64,000 nucleotides of DNA, from the NCBI RefSeq assembly GCF_000701365.1, contig NZ_JNIK01000002.1, forward strand, positions 62,001 through 126,000, written 5' to 3'. Of the stretch, positions 15,995-24,484 are shown piece after piece. A program made the translations under genes and the position numbers. Below the pieces are notes generated by a model that saw only the letters and a list, made by a program, of their open reading frames with translations, ran no database searches and was not told the origin of the DNA. Position 1 is the stretch's first letter; every line of letters starts with the position of its first letter. This stretch comes from Blastococcus sp. URHD0036 (GTDB lineage Bacteria > Actinomycetota > Actinomycetes > Mycobacteriales > Geodermatophilaceae).

Positions 15995-17644
15995 TCAGCG
16001 TGCGGCGGCGGAAGCCAGCCGGTCGACGGTGTCCGCGGTGATGCCGAGCTCCCGCAACTGGGCCTTCTGCACCTTCTCCGACGGCGTCTTCGGCAGCGCG
16101 TCGACGAGGCGGATGAAGCGCGGGGTGGCGAAGGCCGGGATCCGGCCCTCGCACCACTGCCACAGCTCCGCGGCCTCGACCGGTGCGGAGGCCACGACGT
16201 AGGCCATGACCTCGTCCTCGCCGGCCTCGGAGTCGGCGGGCACGGCGATGACGGCCACCTCGAGGACGGCGGGGTGTGACAGCAGCCCCTGCTCGACCTC
16301 GTAGGAGCTGATGTTCTCCCCGCGGCGCCGCAGCGCGTCCTTGTAGCGGTCGACGAAGTAGAACCAGCCGTCGGCGTCCTTGCGCAGGGCGTCGCCGGTG
16401 TGGAACCACAGGTTGCGCCAGGCCTCGACGGTCTTCTCCGGCATGCCGAAGTACCCCATGGAGCAGGTCCACGGGAACCTCGGCCGGACGGTCAGCTCGC
16501 CGACCTCGCCGACCGCCACCTCGCGGTCGGTCTCGGGGTCGACCAGCCGGACGTCGAACCAGTCGGCGGCCTGCAGTCCGGCCGCGCCGGGGGGCCGGGG
16601 CTCCCCGTAGGGCGACAGGATCGGCGCGCTGGTCTCGGTGAGGCCGAAGACCTCGGTGAACGCCTCGATGCCGAAGCGCTCCTTGAAGCCGTCGACGATG
16701 GAGCTGGCGGTCGGCGCGGCGAAGACCGTCCGGAGCACGTTGTCGGCGTCGTCGTCCTTCGCCGGCTGCTTCCAGATGAAGTCCATCATCACGCCGATGA
16801 GGTTGGTGGCCGTCACGCCCGAGACCCGCAGGTGCTCCACCCAGCGGCTGGCGCTGAACTTCGGCCGGCACACCAGCCGGGCGCCGGCGATGAGCGCCGG
16901 GTAGGCCGCCATGAACTGCGCGTTGCCGTGGAAGAGCGGCGTGCAGGTGAAGTAGACGTCGTCGGCGGTCAGCCGCTGCAGGCTGACGACCTCCTGGCCG
17001 AAGAAGTACATCTGCGCGTGCGGCATGGCCACGCCCTTGGAGGGGCCGGTCGTGCCGGAGGTGAAGAAGATCGACGCCTGCGCGTGCGGCGGCGGGGTCG
17101 GGAAGTCCGCGCCGGGCCGGGCGCCCTGGGCGAGCTCCTCCCACGGCGCGGCCTGCCAGCCGGCACCGGTCAGGGTCGCGATCGCCGCGTCCCGGCTGCC
17201 GGTGTCGACGACCCAGAACTTCTCGATCACGCGGGCCGGGTCGCCCACGGCGGGGAACTTCGCGGCCTGGACGTCGTCGATGACGGCCCACCGCGGCGCG
17301 GCGACGGTCATCTGGTGCTCGAGGAACATGCCCTCGTAGGCGGTGTTGACCGGCACCTCGATGGTGCCGCCGACGCCGGTACCCAGCCAGGTGCGCAGGA
17401 ACTGCGAGGAGTTCGCCGCCATCACCAGCACCCGGTCCCCGGCGACGGCGCCGGCCTCGGCCAGCCGGTCGGCGACCGACTCCGCCTGCGCCAGGGACTC
17501 GGCGTAGGTGAGGGTCAGCCCCTCTTCGGGCAGGTCGAGGAACACCGCGCCGGGTCGCTGGTCCGCGTGGTGGCGCAGCACCGTCGCGAGCGTCCAGTCC
17601 CCCTGGTCCGCGAAGGCCGGCACCAGGTCCGTGTAGGTCCGCAT
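15995..17644 (-). CDS. Acyl-CoA ligase (CaiC-like ANL enzyme)
   Basis: Ligase of 549 residues and the first gene of the eleven-gene operon. Motifs are FTSGTTGPSKG (phosphate loop), EVFGLTETS, TGDALRKDADGW, DRYKDALRRRGENISS and PSEKVQKAQLR, where Lys is expected for adenylation. The sequence style resembles crotonobetaine/carnitine- or cyclohexanecarboxylate-type ligases. ATG at 17644 follows GCAGGGGAGTC. The frame extends 11 codons upstream without a better site. It would activate the operon's acid substrate. Confidence 0.9.
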   Translation of the reverse strand: MRTYTDLVPAFADQGDWTLATVLRHHADQRPGAVFLDLPEEGLTLTYAESLAQAESVADRLAEAGAVAGDRVLVMAANSSQFLRTWLGTGVGGTIEVPVNTAYEGMFLEHQMTVAAPRWAVIDDVQAAKFPAVGDPARVIEKFWVVDTGSRDAAIATLTGAGWQAAPWEELAQGARPGADFPTPPPHAQASIFFTSGTTGPSKGVAMPHAQMYFFGQEVVSLQRLTADDVYFTCTPLFHGNAQFMAAYPALIAGARLVCRPKFSASRWVEHLRVSGVTATNLIGVMMDFIWKQPAKDDDADNVLRTVFAAPTASSIVDGFKERFGIEAFTEVFGLTETSAPILSPYGEPRPPGAAGLQAADWFDVRLVDPETDREVAVGEVGELTVRPRFPWTCSMGYFGMPEKTVEAWRNLWFHTGDALRKDADGWFYFVDRYKDALRRRGENISSYEVEQGLLSHPAVLEVAVIAVPADSEAGEDEVMAYVVASAPVEAAELWQWCEGRIPAFATPRFIRLVDALPKTPSEKVQKAQLRELGITADTVDRLASAAAR

Positions 17645-17680
17645 GACTCCCCTGCCGACGTCGTCGTCCGTTGCCAATAG

Positions 17681-17699
17681 CTAATCATGATTAGGGTTG
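17681..17699. promoter_or_regulatory. Perfect palindrome plus AACCCT element upstream of ligase operon
   Basis: CTAATCATGATTAG (17681-17694) is a perfect 14-bp palindrome, and read on the minus strand it is preceded by AACCCT. The same AACCCT...CATG arrangement occurs near 22394-22410 and 29010-29026, and an AACCCT...TATTAG variant occurs at 32651-32672. An operator for a local regulator is likely. No convincing -35/-10 pair was seen. Confidence 0.55.
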
Positions 17700-17761
17700 C
17701 TGCCGCCAGTGCCCGGTCCCGCCCCGCCCGAGTGGTCACTCCGGCGGAACGGGACGGCGGG

Positions 17762-18478
17762 TCACTCGACGAGAGCGGCCTCGCCGAGGAAGGCGAGCAG
17801 CACCGACGCGTTGGACCGGGCCTGCTCGGCCGGCCCGCTGAACACGACCTCCCCGCGGGCCATGGCGACGACCTCGTCGGCGATCTCCAGGCCCATCTCG
17901 GCGTTCTGCTCCACCAGGAGGACGGCGATGCCCGCGTCGGCCATGCCCCGCACCGCCCCGAGCACCGACTCGACCATGGTCGGCGCCAGGCCCATGGACG
18001 GCTCGTCGAGCATGATCACCCGCGGCGAGGACATCAGCGCCCGGCCGAAGGCCAGCATCTGCTGCTCCCCGCCGGAGAGCAGTCCGGCGGCGCCGGCCCG
18101 GCGCTGGCCGAGGATCGGGAACATCTCGTAGACCTGCGCCAGGACCTCGGCCGACTTCTCGCGGGTGGCCGTGTAGCCGCCGAGGACCAGGTTCTCCTCG
18201 ACGCTGAGGGGCGCGAACACCCGGCGGCCCTCCGGGACGAGCACCATGCCGTGCCGGACGATCTTGTGCGGGGCGAGCCCGGTGACGTCGCGGCCCTCGA
18301 GCGTCACCCGCCCCGCGTGCGGCGTCACCAGCCCGGCCGCGGCGCGCAGCGTGCTGGACTTCCCAGCACCGTTGGCCCCGAGCACGAGGGTGATCCGGCC
18401 GGGTGTGGCCGAGGCCGACACCCCCCGGACCGCCTCCGCGGTCGCATACCGGACGTGCAGGTCATCGATCTGCAGCAC
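17762..18478 (-). CDS. livF: Branched-chain-type ABC importer ATPase (LivF-like)
   Basis: ATPase of 238 residues with Walker A GANGAGKSS, LVPEGRRVF in the Q-loop region, signature LSGGEQQML and Walker B VIMLDEPSMGLAP, all typical of LivF. GTG start at 18478 overlaps the LivG coding end by 17 nt. Fifth and last gene of the importer operon. Liv-type importers carry amino acids but also aromatic and short-chain acids in catabolic clusters, which fits the surroundings better. Confidence 0.93.
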   Translation of the reverse strand: MLQIDDLHVRYATAEAVRGVSASATPGRITLVLGANGAGKSSTLRAAAGLVTPHAGRVTLEGRDVTGLAPHKIVRHGMVLVPEGRRVFAPLSVEENLVLGGYTATREKSAEVLAQVYEMFPILGQRRAGAAGLLSGGEQQMLAFGRALMSSPRVIMLDEPSMGLAPTMVESVLGAVRGMADAGIAVLLVEQNAEMGLEIADEVVAMARGEVVFSGPAEQARSNASVLLAFLGEAALVE

Positions 18479-19265
18479 GGTTCCACCTCTTCCCCAGGTA
18501 GGCCTCCTGCACGGTGGGGTCGCGCACCACGTCGGCGGGGGCCCCCTCCGCGACGTGCCTCCCCTGGTTCATCGCCAGCAGCCGGTCGCAGGTGTCGACC
18601 ATCATCTGGACGTCGTGCTCGACGAGGAGCTGGGTCAGCCCCTCGTCCCGCAGCCGGCGCAGCAGCCCCGCGACCTCGAGCCGCTCCGGCTGGTTCATCC
18701 CGGCCGTCGGCTCGTCGAGCATGAGCACCCGCGGCCGGGAGGCCAGGGCCCGCGCGATCTCGACCCGGCGGGCGGTCCCGTACGACAGCTCCCCCGGGAA
18801 CAGGTCGAGCACGTCGCCCACCCCGGTCCGCTCGATCGCCTCGGTCACCGGTTCCGGCACCGCGCGGCGGACGAGCTCGCGCCAGCGCGCGGCGCGCGGC
18901 AGCTTGAGGTCCGAGCCGAGCTGGATGTTCTCCCGCACGGTCAGGTCGGGCAGCAGCCGGACCGTCTGGAACGTCCGCGCGATGCCCCGGTGCGCCAGCC
19001 GGGCGGGCGGCGTCCGGCCGTAGTCCTCGCCGTCGAGCAGCACCCGCCCGCGGGTGAGCGGTACCAGCCGGGTCACCGCGCCCAGCAGGGTGCTCTTGCC
19101 CGAGCCGTTGGGCCCCAGGATGCCGAGGATCCGGCCGCTCTCCAGCACCAGGTCGATGCCGTCGACGGCCTTGATGCCCCCGTAGTGCACGGCGACGTCG
19201 ATGGTCTGCAGCACCGTCGTCCCCGTCGCGGGGGACGTCGGGGCGGTGTCCTGGGACGTGGTCAC
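18462..19265 (-). CDS. livG: Branched-chain-type ABC importer ATPase (LivG-like)
   Basis: ATPase of 267 residues with Walker A GPNGSGKST, the LivG-typical RTFQTVRLLPDLTVRENI, a degenerate signature LSYGTARRVEIAR and Walker B VLMLDEPTAGMNQ. GTG at 19265 overlaps the LivM stop as GTGA. The 20 or so Thr/Ser/Pro-rich N-terminal residues before the first strand are not family-conserved. Works as a heterodimer with the LivF-like ATPase on the LivH-LivM permease pair. Confidence 0.93.
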   Translation of the reverse strand: MTTSQDTAPTSPATGTTVLQTIDVAVHYGGIKAVDGIDLVLESGRILGILGPNGSGKSTLLGAVTRLVPLTRGRVLLDGEDYGRTPPARLAHRGIARTFQTVRLLPDLTVRENIQLGSDLKLPRAARWRELVRRAVPEPVTEAIERTGVGDVLDLFPGELSYGTARRVEIARALASRPRVLMLDEPTAGMNQPERLEVAGLLRRLRDEGLTQLLVEHDVQMMVDTCDRLLAMNQGRHVAEGAPADVVRDPTVQEAYLGKRWNRAADR

Positions 19266-20215
19266 GAGCGCGCCTCCGCGGTCGGGCCGCCCAGGGCGGC
19301 GAGCTTCTCCTCGGGGTCCTCGGCGACGGGAGCGGCGGCGACGGACGCGCCCCCGGCCGGCAGCCGGCGGCCGCGGCGGCGCAGCCGGCGCCAGCCCTCC
19401 TGGAGCAGGCCGAGCAGGCCGTTGGGCACGTAGACGGCCGCGATCGCGACGACGATGCCGTAGACGAGCAGCTGCCACTCGCCGACGAACTGCAGCACGC
19501 TGGGCAGCCAGGTGAAGATCACCGCGCCGATCGCCGCACCCGCCCAGGACAGCGCACCGCCGACGATGATCATCGTCAGCGCGGTGACCACGAGGTGGAA
19601 GCCGACGGTCTCCGGCGAGACGGTGGTCCGCAGCAGGGTGTTCATCCCGCCGGCGCAGGCACCCAGGGCGCCGCTGATGACGAAGACCCGGCGGCGCACC
19701 CGGTTGACGTCGATGCCCATCGAGACCGCCAGCTGCGGGTCCTCGCGGACGGCGTCCACCCGCCGGCCGAACGACCCGCGCTCGGAGGCGGCCAGGGCGA
19801 CCAGCACGAGCACGGTGATGGTGATGACGTGCGCGGTCGTCAGGGTGCTGAGCGCGCCGAAGAGGCCGGTCGCCCCGCCGGTGAGGTCACCGCCGTTGGT
19901 GGCCAGCACACCGAGGAAGAGGGAGAAGGCGATCGTCGCCATACCCAGGTAGAGACCGGACAGGCGGGCGACGAGCAGGGCCAGCAGGTAGCCGGCCGCC
20001 GCGGCGATCAGCACCCCGGCGCCGATGGCCACGACCGGGGCGACCTGCTCGCGGATGGTGAGGATCGCCGCGGTGTAGGCACCGATGGCGTAGCTGCCGA
20101 TGCCGGCGAAGGAGAAGACCCCCGCTCGCAGGGGCACCTGGATCGACAGCGCCAGCAGCAGGCTGATGAAGGTGCCCTGGATGAGGATCTCGTGGGAGAG
20201 ATACCACTGGTTCAT
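19262..20215 (-). CDS. livM: Branched-chain-type ABC importer permease (LivM-like)
   Basis: Permease of 317 residues with about eight to ten hydrophobic helices and LivM landmarks FSFAGIGSYAIGAYTAAIL, VAREDPQLA-like AVREDPQLAVSMGI and a C-terminal VYVPNGLLGL. ATG at 20215 overlaps the LivH TGA as ATGA, with GGAGG upstream. A 40-residue Ala/Pro/Glu-rich cytoplasmic tail follows the last helix. It forms the channel with the LivH-like protein. Confidence 0.92.
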   Translation of the reverse strand: MNQWYLSHEILIQGTFISLLLALSIQVPLRAGVFSFAGIGSYAIGAYTAAILTIREQVAPVVAIGAGVLIAAAAGYLLALLVARLSGLYLGMATIAFSLFLGVLATNGGDLTGGATGLFGALSTLTTAHVITITVLVLVALAASERGSFGRRVDAVREDPQLAVSMGIDVNRVRRRVFVISGALGACAGGMNTLLRTTVSPETVGFHLVVTALTMIIVGGALSWAGAAIGAVIFTWLPSVLQFVGEWQLLVYGIVVAIAAVYVPNGLLGLLQEGWRRLRRRGRRLPAGGASVAAAPVAEDPEEKLAALGGPTAEARS

Positions 20216-21102
20216 GTGCGACGGACCTCCTGGCGGCCGAGCAGGCCGTTGGGCCGGACGAGGAGCATCAGGAAGATCACCCCGAAGGCGATCGCGGGGG
20301 CCCACGTGCCCGAGGTCGTGACCAGCACGAACGTCTCGATGCCGGCCAGGATCACGGCACCCAGGACGACGCCGGCGATGCTGCCGACCCCGCCGAGGAT
20401 GATCGCGGCGAAGGCCTTGAGCAGGAACGCGTCACCGGTCTCGGGCGCGATCGACCCCAGGTAGTAGGTGAGGAGCACGCCGGCCAGCCCGGCCAGCGCC
20501 CCGGCGACGGCCATGGTCAGCAGCGCCAGGCGCCGCCGGTCGACGCCCATCAGCGACGAGACCTCGGGGTCGACGCCGATGCCGCGCAGCGCCAGCCCGG
20601 GCCGGGCCGCCTTGAGCCACCAGCCGATCGCCGCGGCCAGCCCGAAGGCGGCCACGAGCGTCACGATCTGGACGTTGCTGATCCGGACGAAGCCCAGGTC
20701 GTAGGTGTCCACCCGGAACGTGCCGCCGGAGTAGCCGAACGGGACGCTGCTGGTGATGTGCTGGGCGATGGCCAGCGGGATGATCGCGATGCCGATGCCG
20801 CCGACGAGGATCTGCAGCTCGGCCTGCCGGTGGTCCTTGGCCCGGCGCTGGATGGGCTCGAAGGCCAGCACCTGCACCAGCAGCGAGAGCACCGCCCCCA
20901 CGGCGGCGCCGATGAGCAGCAGCACCGGCATCGACAGGGCCACCTCGCGCACCACCAGGTAGGCGGAGAACGCGGAGAACATCAGGATCGAGCCGTGGGC
21001 GAAGTTGAGGATCCCGATGGTCCCCCACGCCAGGCTCATCCCGAGGGCGAAGAGCAGGTAGAGCGACCCGAGGGTCAGTGCGTTGAGAACGTCCTGTGCC
21101 AT
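20212..21102 (-). CDS. livH: Branched-chain-type ABC importer permease (LivH-like)
   Basis: Permease of 296 residues that starts MAQDVLNALTLGSLYLLFALG and has GTIGILNFAHGSILM, the LivH hallmark, then RGIGVDPEVSSLMGVD and RPNGLLGRQ at the end. ATG at 21102. The upstream frame extension to 21336 is antisense-like and rejected. Separated from the binding-protein gene by a strong hairpin. Confidence 0.93.
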   Translation of the reverse strand: MAQDVLNALTLGSLYLLFALGMSLAWGTIGILNFAHGSILMFSAFSAYLVVREVALSMPVLLLIGAAVGAVLSLLVQVLAFEPIQRRAKDHRQAELQILVGGIGIAIIPLAIAQHITSSVPFGYSGGTFRVDTYDLGFVRISNVQIVTLVAAFGLAAAIGWWLKAARPGLALRGIGVDPEVSSLMGVDRRRLALLTMAVAGALAGLAGVLLTYYLGSIAPETGDAFLLKAFAAIILGGVGSIAGVVLGAVILAGIETFVLVTTSGTWAPAIAFGVIFLMLLVRPNGLLGRQEVRRT

Positions 21103-21120
21103 GTTCGGTCCTTCCGCGAG

Positions 21121-21157
21121 GGCCGGTGCCGGCGGGGCCACCCCGCCGGCACCGGCC
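21121..21157 (-). terminator. Perfect 17-bp intercistronic hairpin
   Basis: GGCCGGTGCCGGCGGGG (21121-21137) is perfectly complementary to 21141-21157 with a 3-nt loop CCA. It sits in the 67-nt gap between the binding-protein stop and livH, the same position as the hairpin in the first importer operon. No U-tract. Partial termination or mRNA 3' protection is inferred. Confidence 0.8.
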
Positions 21158-21169
21158 GACGGCCGTCGG

Positions 21170-22375
21170 TCAGGAGCCGTCCGTGGACAGCGGCACCTCG
21201 CGGCTGCCGTCCCACTGGACGAGGACACCGGGCACGCGCGCGTCGTTGCCGTCGAAGGTGATGTCACCCTGCGCCCCGGAGAAGCCGTCCGCGGCCACCG
21301 CGGCCAGGCCCTCCTGGAGCGCGGTGCGGTCGGCACTGTCGGCCTCGGCCAGCCCGCGGGCGATGAACCAGACCGCGTCGTAGGCCTCGGCGGCGTAGTT
21401 GTTCGGGTCCTCGCCGTACTTCTCCCGGTAGGCGTCGACGAAGGCCTGCGAGCTCTCGCCCTCCTGGTCGGCGGTGAAGTTGGTCGGCCAGACGAAGCCG
21501 GCCGCGTCCTCCCCGGCCGACGAGAGGTTGCCGGCGCCGGCGGCGCTCATGCCCACCAGCACGCCGTCGTAGCCGGCCTGCCGCAGCTGGGTGATGGCCA
21601 CCGGGTACTGCGGCCCCTGGACCATCAGGAAGGCGGCGTCCGGGTCGTCCCCGGCGATCTGCGAGGTCGGCGTCGTGAAGTCCTGCTGCGTCGCCTCGAC
21701 GCCCGCGGTGCTGACGACCTCGAAGCCGTGGTCCTCGGCGAGGGCGGGGACGGAGTCCTGGCCCAGCTGGACCAGCGTCGGGTTGCCGCTGTTGAACAGC
21801 ACCGACGCCGTCTTCACGCCCTGCGCCTCGACGTAGTCGCCGGCGATGTCGAAGTAGGAGGCCGCGGGCGGGGTCAGCCGGAAGGTGTAGTCCCCGGTGA
21901 CGACGCCCTCGCTGCCCGACTGCACGTAGACCGTCGGGATCCCGGCCTGGTCGACGAGCGGGGAGATGGCGGTGGACTGCGCGCTGGCCGACGGGCCGAG
22001 GATCGCCGTGTACTTCTGGTCGGTGATCGCCTGGCTGGCGAAGCTCGCCGCCTCCTGGGCGCTGGCCGCGGAGTCCTTGTACTCGATCTCGATCGTCGTG
22101 TCGCCGAGCAGCCCGTCGGCCTCGACCTGCTCGACGGCGAGGTCGTAGCCCTTCTGCGCGTTGGTGCCGGCGAACGCGACCGGGCCGGTGAGGCCGTTGA
22201 TCGCCATCAGCGTCACGGTGTCGGGCAGCCCCTCGCCACCACCGCCACTGCCGCCGCTCCCGCTGCCGGACGACGAGTCACTCGGCGAGCTGCAGGCGGC
22301 GAGGCCGACGGCCAGCAGGAGGGCGCCGGCACTCCCGAGTGCCTTGCGCCGGCCGATCCGGGATCCGCTGTTCAT
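21170..22375 (-). CDS. Branched-chain-type ABC importer substrate-binding lipoprotein
   Basis: Binding protein of 401 residues. The N-terminus has RIGRRK, a hydrophobic stretch and lipobox LAAC, then a Ser/Gly linker. The body is of the Leu/Ile/Val-binding type: LMAINGLTGPVAFAG, ILGPSASAQSTAI, TFRLTPPAASYFDIA and YAAEAYDAVWFIARGL. RBS AGGAGCG precedes ATG 2375 nt into this 20-kb segment at 22375. First gene of the importer operon, with a recognisable promoter upstream. Ligand unknown. Confidence 0.92.
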   Translation of the reverse strand: MNSGSRIGRRKALGSAGALLLAVGLAACSSPSDSSSGSGSGGSGGGGEGLPDTVTLMAINGLTGPVAFAGTNAQKGYDLAVEQVEADGLLGDTTIEIEYKDSAASAQEAASFASQAITDQKYTAILGPSASAQSTAISPLVDQAGIPTVYVQSGSEGVVTGDYTFRLTPPAASYFDIAGDYVEAQGVKTASVLFNSGNPTLVQLGQDSVPALAEDHGFEVVSTAGVEATQQDFTTPTSQIAGDDPDAAFLMVQGPQYPVAITQLRQAGYDGVLVGMSAAGAGNLSSAGEDAAGFVWPTNFTADQEGESSQAFVDAYREKYGEDPNNYAAEAYDAVWFIARGLAEADSADRTALQEGLAAVAADGFSGAQGDITFDGNDARVPGVLVQWDGSREVPLSTDGS

Positions 22376-22392
22376 GAACGCTCCTGAAGGGT

Positions 22393-22411
22393 GTTAATCA
22401 TGTGCAGGGTT
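22393..22411 (-). promoter_or_regulatory. AACCCT...CATGATTA element near importer transcription start
   Basis: Minus-strand AACCCTGCACATGATTAAC, close to the predicted +1. Shares AACCCT and CATGATTA with the element at 17681-17699 and AACCCTGC with the GntR gene upstream region. Proposed operator of a shared regulator. The exact half-site is unclear. Confidence 0.45.
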
Positions 22412-22416
22412 GAGCG

Positions 22417-22445
22417 ACTGTAACTGTGCTCACAGTTCGGATCAA
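22417..22445 (-). promoter_or_regulatory. Promoter of the Liv-type importer with operator-like repeat
   Basis: On the minus strand TTGATC (22445-22440) and TACAGT (22422-22417) are separated by exactly 17 nt, a good vegetative-type promoter. The spacer and -10 contain AACTGTG and CACAGTT arms (22422-22437) around a 2-nt centre, which would place a bound regulator on the promoter. AACCCTGCACATGATTAAC lies just downstream (22411-22393). Confidence 0.65.
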
Positions 22446-22484
22446 GGCCCCGAGACAGATCTGTGACAGCGAGCCCTGGACGCA

Positions 22485-22520
22485 CGACGGCTCCGGCCCC
22501 CGAGGGGACCGGAGCCGTCG
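22485..22520 (-). terminator. Terminator after aldehyde dehydrogenase gene
   Basis: CGACGGCTCCGG (22485-22496) pairs perfectly with CCGGAGCCGTCG (22509-22520). The 12-nt loop contains CCCC and GGGG, which can extend the stem with one bulge. Lies 10 nt after the stop at 22530, so it should end the alcohol/aldehyde dehydrogenase operon before the importer promoter. Confidence 0.8.
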
Positions 22521-22529
22521 GGTGCTGCC

Positions 22530-23999
22530 TCAGATGCCCTGGATGACCTTGGTCTCCAGGAACGCCCCGATCCCCTCGATGCCGCCCTCCCGGCCGAGCC
22601 CGGACTGCTTGAAGCCGCCGAAGGGCTGGGTGACGCACATGCCCCAGTCGTTGACGTAGATCTGGCCCGTGCGGACCCGGCGGGCGACGGCCTCCCCCAG
22701 CGCCGGATCGGCGGTGAACACCGCGCCGGAGAGCCCGTAGGGGCTGTCGTTGGCGATCCGCACCGCGTCGTCGACGGTGTCGTAGGGGATCACCACGAGC
22801 ACCGGCCCGAAGATCTCCTCCTGAGCGATCCGCATGGAGTTGTCCACGTCGGCGAAGAGCGTCGGCTGGACGTACCAGCCGCGCTCCAGCCCCTCCGGGC
22901 GGCCGCCGCCGGTGACCAGGCGGGCACCCTCCTCGATGCCGGTGCGGATGTAGCCCTCCACCCGCTCCCGCTGCCGCTCCGCCGCGAGCGGGCCGATCAG
23001 CACACCCTCCTCGCGGGGATCGCCCACGCGGACGGCCTCCATGACCCCCCGCACCGCCTCGACGACCTCCTCCTGCCGGTCCCGGGGCACCACCAGCCGG
23101 GTCAGCGCGGCGCAGACCTGCCCGGAGTTCCCGATGCCGGCGAAGGTGACCGTCTGCGCGACCGCGGCCACGTCGGCGTCGGGCAGGACGATGGCCGCCG
23201 ACTTGCCGCCCAGTTCCAGCGTCACCCGTGCGATGCGCTCGCCGCACAGCTGCATGACCCGCCGCCCCGCCGCGGTCGAGCCCGTGAAGGACACCTTGTC
23301 GACGTCGGGGTGGCGCACCAGGTGCTCGCCGACCTCGCGACCACCGGGGAGCACGCTGACCACCCCCTCCGGCAGCCCGGCGGCCTCCAGCGCCTCCGCC
23401 AGGACCAGCACCGAGACCGGCCCCTCCGGCGCCGGCTTGAGGACGACGGTGCAGCCGGCCGCGAGCGCCGGGGCGATCTTCAACGAGGCGGTGGCCACCG
23501 GCCCGTTCCACGGGATGATCACCGCGGCCACACCGACCGGCTCGCGGACGACGGTGACCTTCCCGCCGCCGGGGAGGGGACGCTCCTCCTCGAGCACGAT
23601 CGTGCCGGCGAGGGTCGCGGCGTCGTCCCAGATCGCCGTCGCGTTGGCGTGGAACGCCTGGCTGATCATCGCCGGCGCGCCGATCTCGGCGGTGAAGGAC
23701 GCCTCCATCTCCGGGATCCGCCGGCCGACCTCCGCGGCGACCCGGCGCAGGGCCTCGGCCCGCTCGGCCGGGGCCATCCGGGGCCACGGTCCCTCGTCGA
23801 ACGCCGCCCGGGCCGCCGCGACGGCGGCGTCGACGTCCGCCGGGCTCGCCGCCGGGACCGTCGCGACGACCTCCTCGGTGATCGGCGAGACCACCTCGAT
23901 CAGCTCGTCGGTCGCCGGGGCCACCCAGTGGCCGCCGACGAAGAGCCGGTCGAACGAGCGCACGCCGCTGCCGGCACGCTCCTGCACTGCGCTGCTCAT
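22530..23999 (-). CDS. NAD(P)-dependent aldehyde dehydrogenase
   Basis: Aldehyde dehydrogenase of 489 residues with catalytic Cys 296 in NSGQVCAALTR, Glu in LELGGKS, FTGSTAAGRR and C-terminal PFGGFKQSGLGRE. Third gene of an operon with an alcohol dehydrogenase and a SnoaL-like protein, 30 nt after the latter. Probably oxidises the aldehyde made by that dehydrogenase to the acid. Substrate unknown. Confidence 0.93.
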   Translation of the reverse strand: MSSAVQERAGSGVRSFDRLFVGGHWVAPATDELIEVVSPITEEVVATVPAASPADVDAAVAAARAAFDEGPWPRMAPAERAEALRRVAAEVGRRIPEMEASFTAEIGAPAMISQAFHANATAIWDDAATLAGTIVLEEERPLPGGGKVTVVREPVGVAAVIIPWNGPVATASLKIAPALAAGCTVVLKPAPEGPVSVLVLAEALEAAGLPEGVVSVLPGGREVGEHLVRHPDVDKVSFTGSTAAGRRVMQLCGERIARVTLELGGKSAAIVLPDADVAAVAQTVTFAGIGNSGQVCAALTRLVVPRDRQEEVVEAVRGVMEAVRVGDPREEGVLIGPLAAERQRERVEGYIRTGIEEGARLVTGGGRPEGLERGWYVQPTLFADVDNSMRIAQEEIFGPVLVVIPYDTVDDAVRIANDSPYGLSGAVFTADPALGEAVARRVRTGQIYVNDWGMCVTQPFGGFKQSGLGREGGIEGIGAFLETKVIQGI

Positions 24000-24029
24000 G
24001 CTGGTCCTCTCAGGCCGGGGGCCGGGCGG

Positions 24030-24476
24030 TCAGGCATCGAACCCCTCCATCTCGGGCGGGGTGAGGGCGGAGATGCGGCGGGAGGCGATGCGCCACCCGT
24101 CGGCGGTACGCCGGTAGACGTCCTCGTTGAGCGCGATCGCCCGGAACGCCGCGCCGCTCTTCGTGTGCCCCTCGGAGAACACGTAGTTGGTGCCGCGGGC
24201 GCTCACGCCGTCGTCGTCGACGTCCACGACGTGGTTGGTGATGACGTGGAACTGGTCGGCGATCGCGGCGGCGTCCCGCTCGAAGAAGTCGAGGATCGCC
24301 GCGCGCCCCTCGAGGCGATCGAGCCCGACCGGGGTGGCGTCCCAGACGGCGTCGTCGGTGAAGGCCGACAGGGCCTCCTGCGGGTCGAACCGGTCCAGCC
24401 CGCGGGCGTAGACGTGGGTGGCGCGCTGGATGTCCAGGACGTCGGCGGTGCGGGCGTCGTGCGCGGTGGCGGTCAT
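24030..24476 (-). CDS. SnoaL/NTF2-like protein
   Basis: Protein of 148 residues of the SnoaL-like fold: helix DIQRATHVYARGLDRFDPQEAL, FTDDAVWD, a long helix around FFERDAAAIADQFHVITNHVV, then YRRTADGWRIASRRI. It sits between the alcohol dehydrogenase (8 nt upstream) and the aldehyde dehydrogenase. A role in isomerising or binding the oxidised intermediate is possible. Proteins of this size are often annotated only as nuclear transport factor 2-like. Confidence 0.78.
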   Translation of the reverse strand: MTATAHDARTADVLDIQRATHVYARGLDRFDPQEALSAFTDDAVWDATPVGLDRLEGRAAILDFFERDAAAIADQFHVITNHVVDVDDDGVSARGTNYVFSEGHTKSGAAFRAIALNEDVYRRTADGWRIASRRISALTPPEMEGFDA

Positions 24477-24484
24477 CGCGGGCC

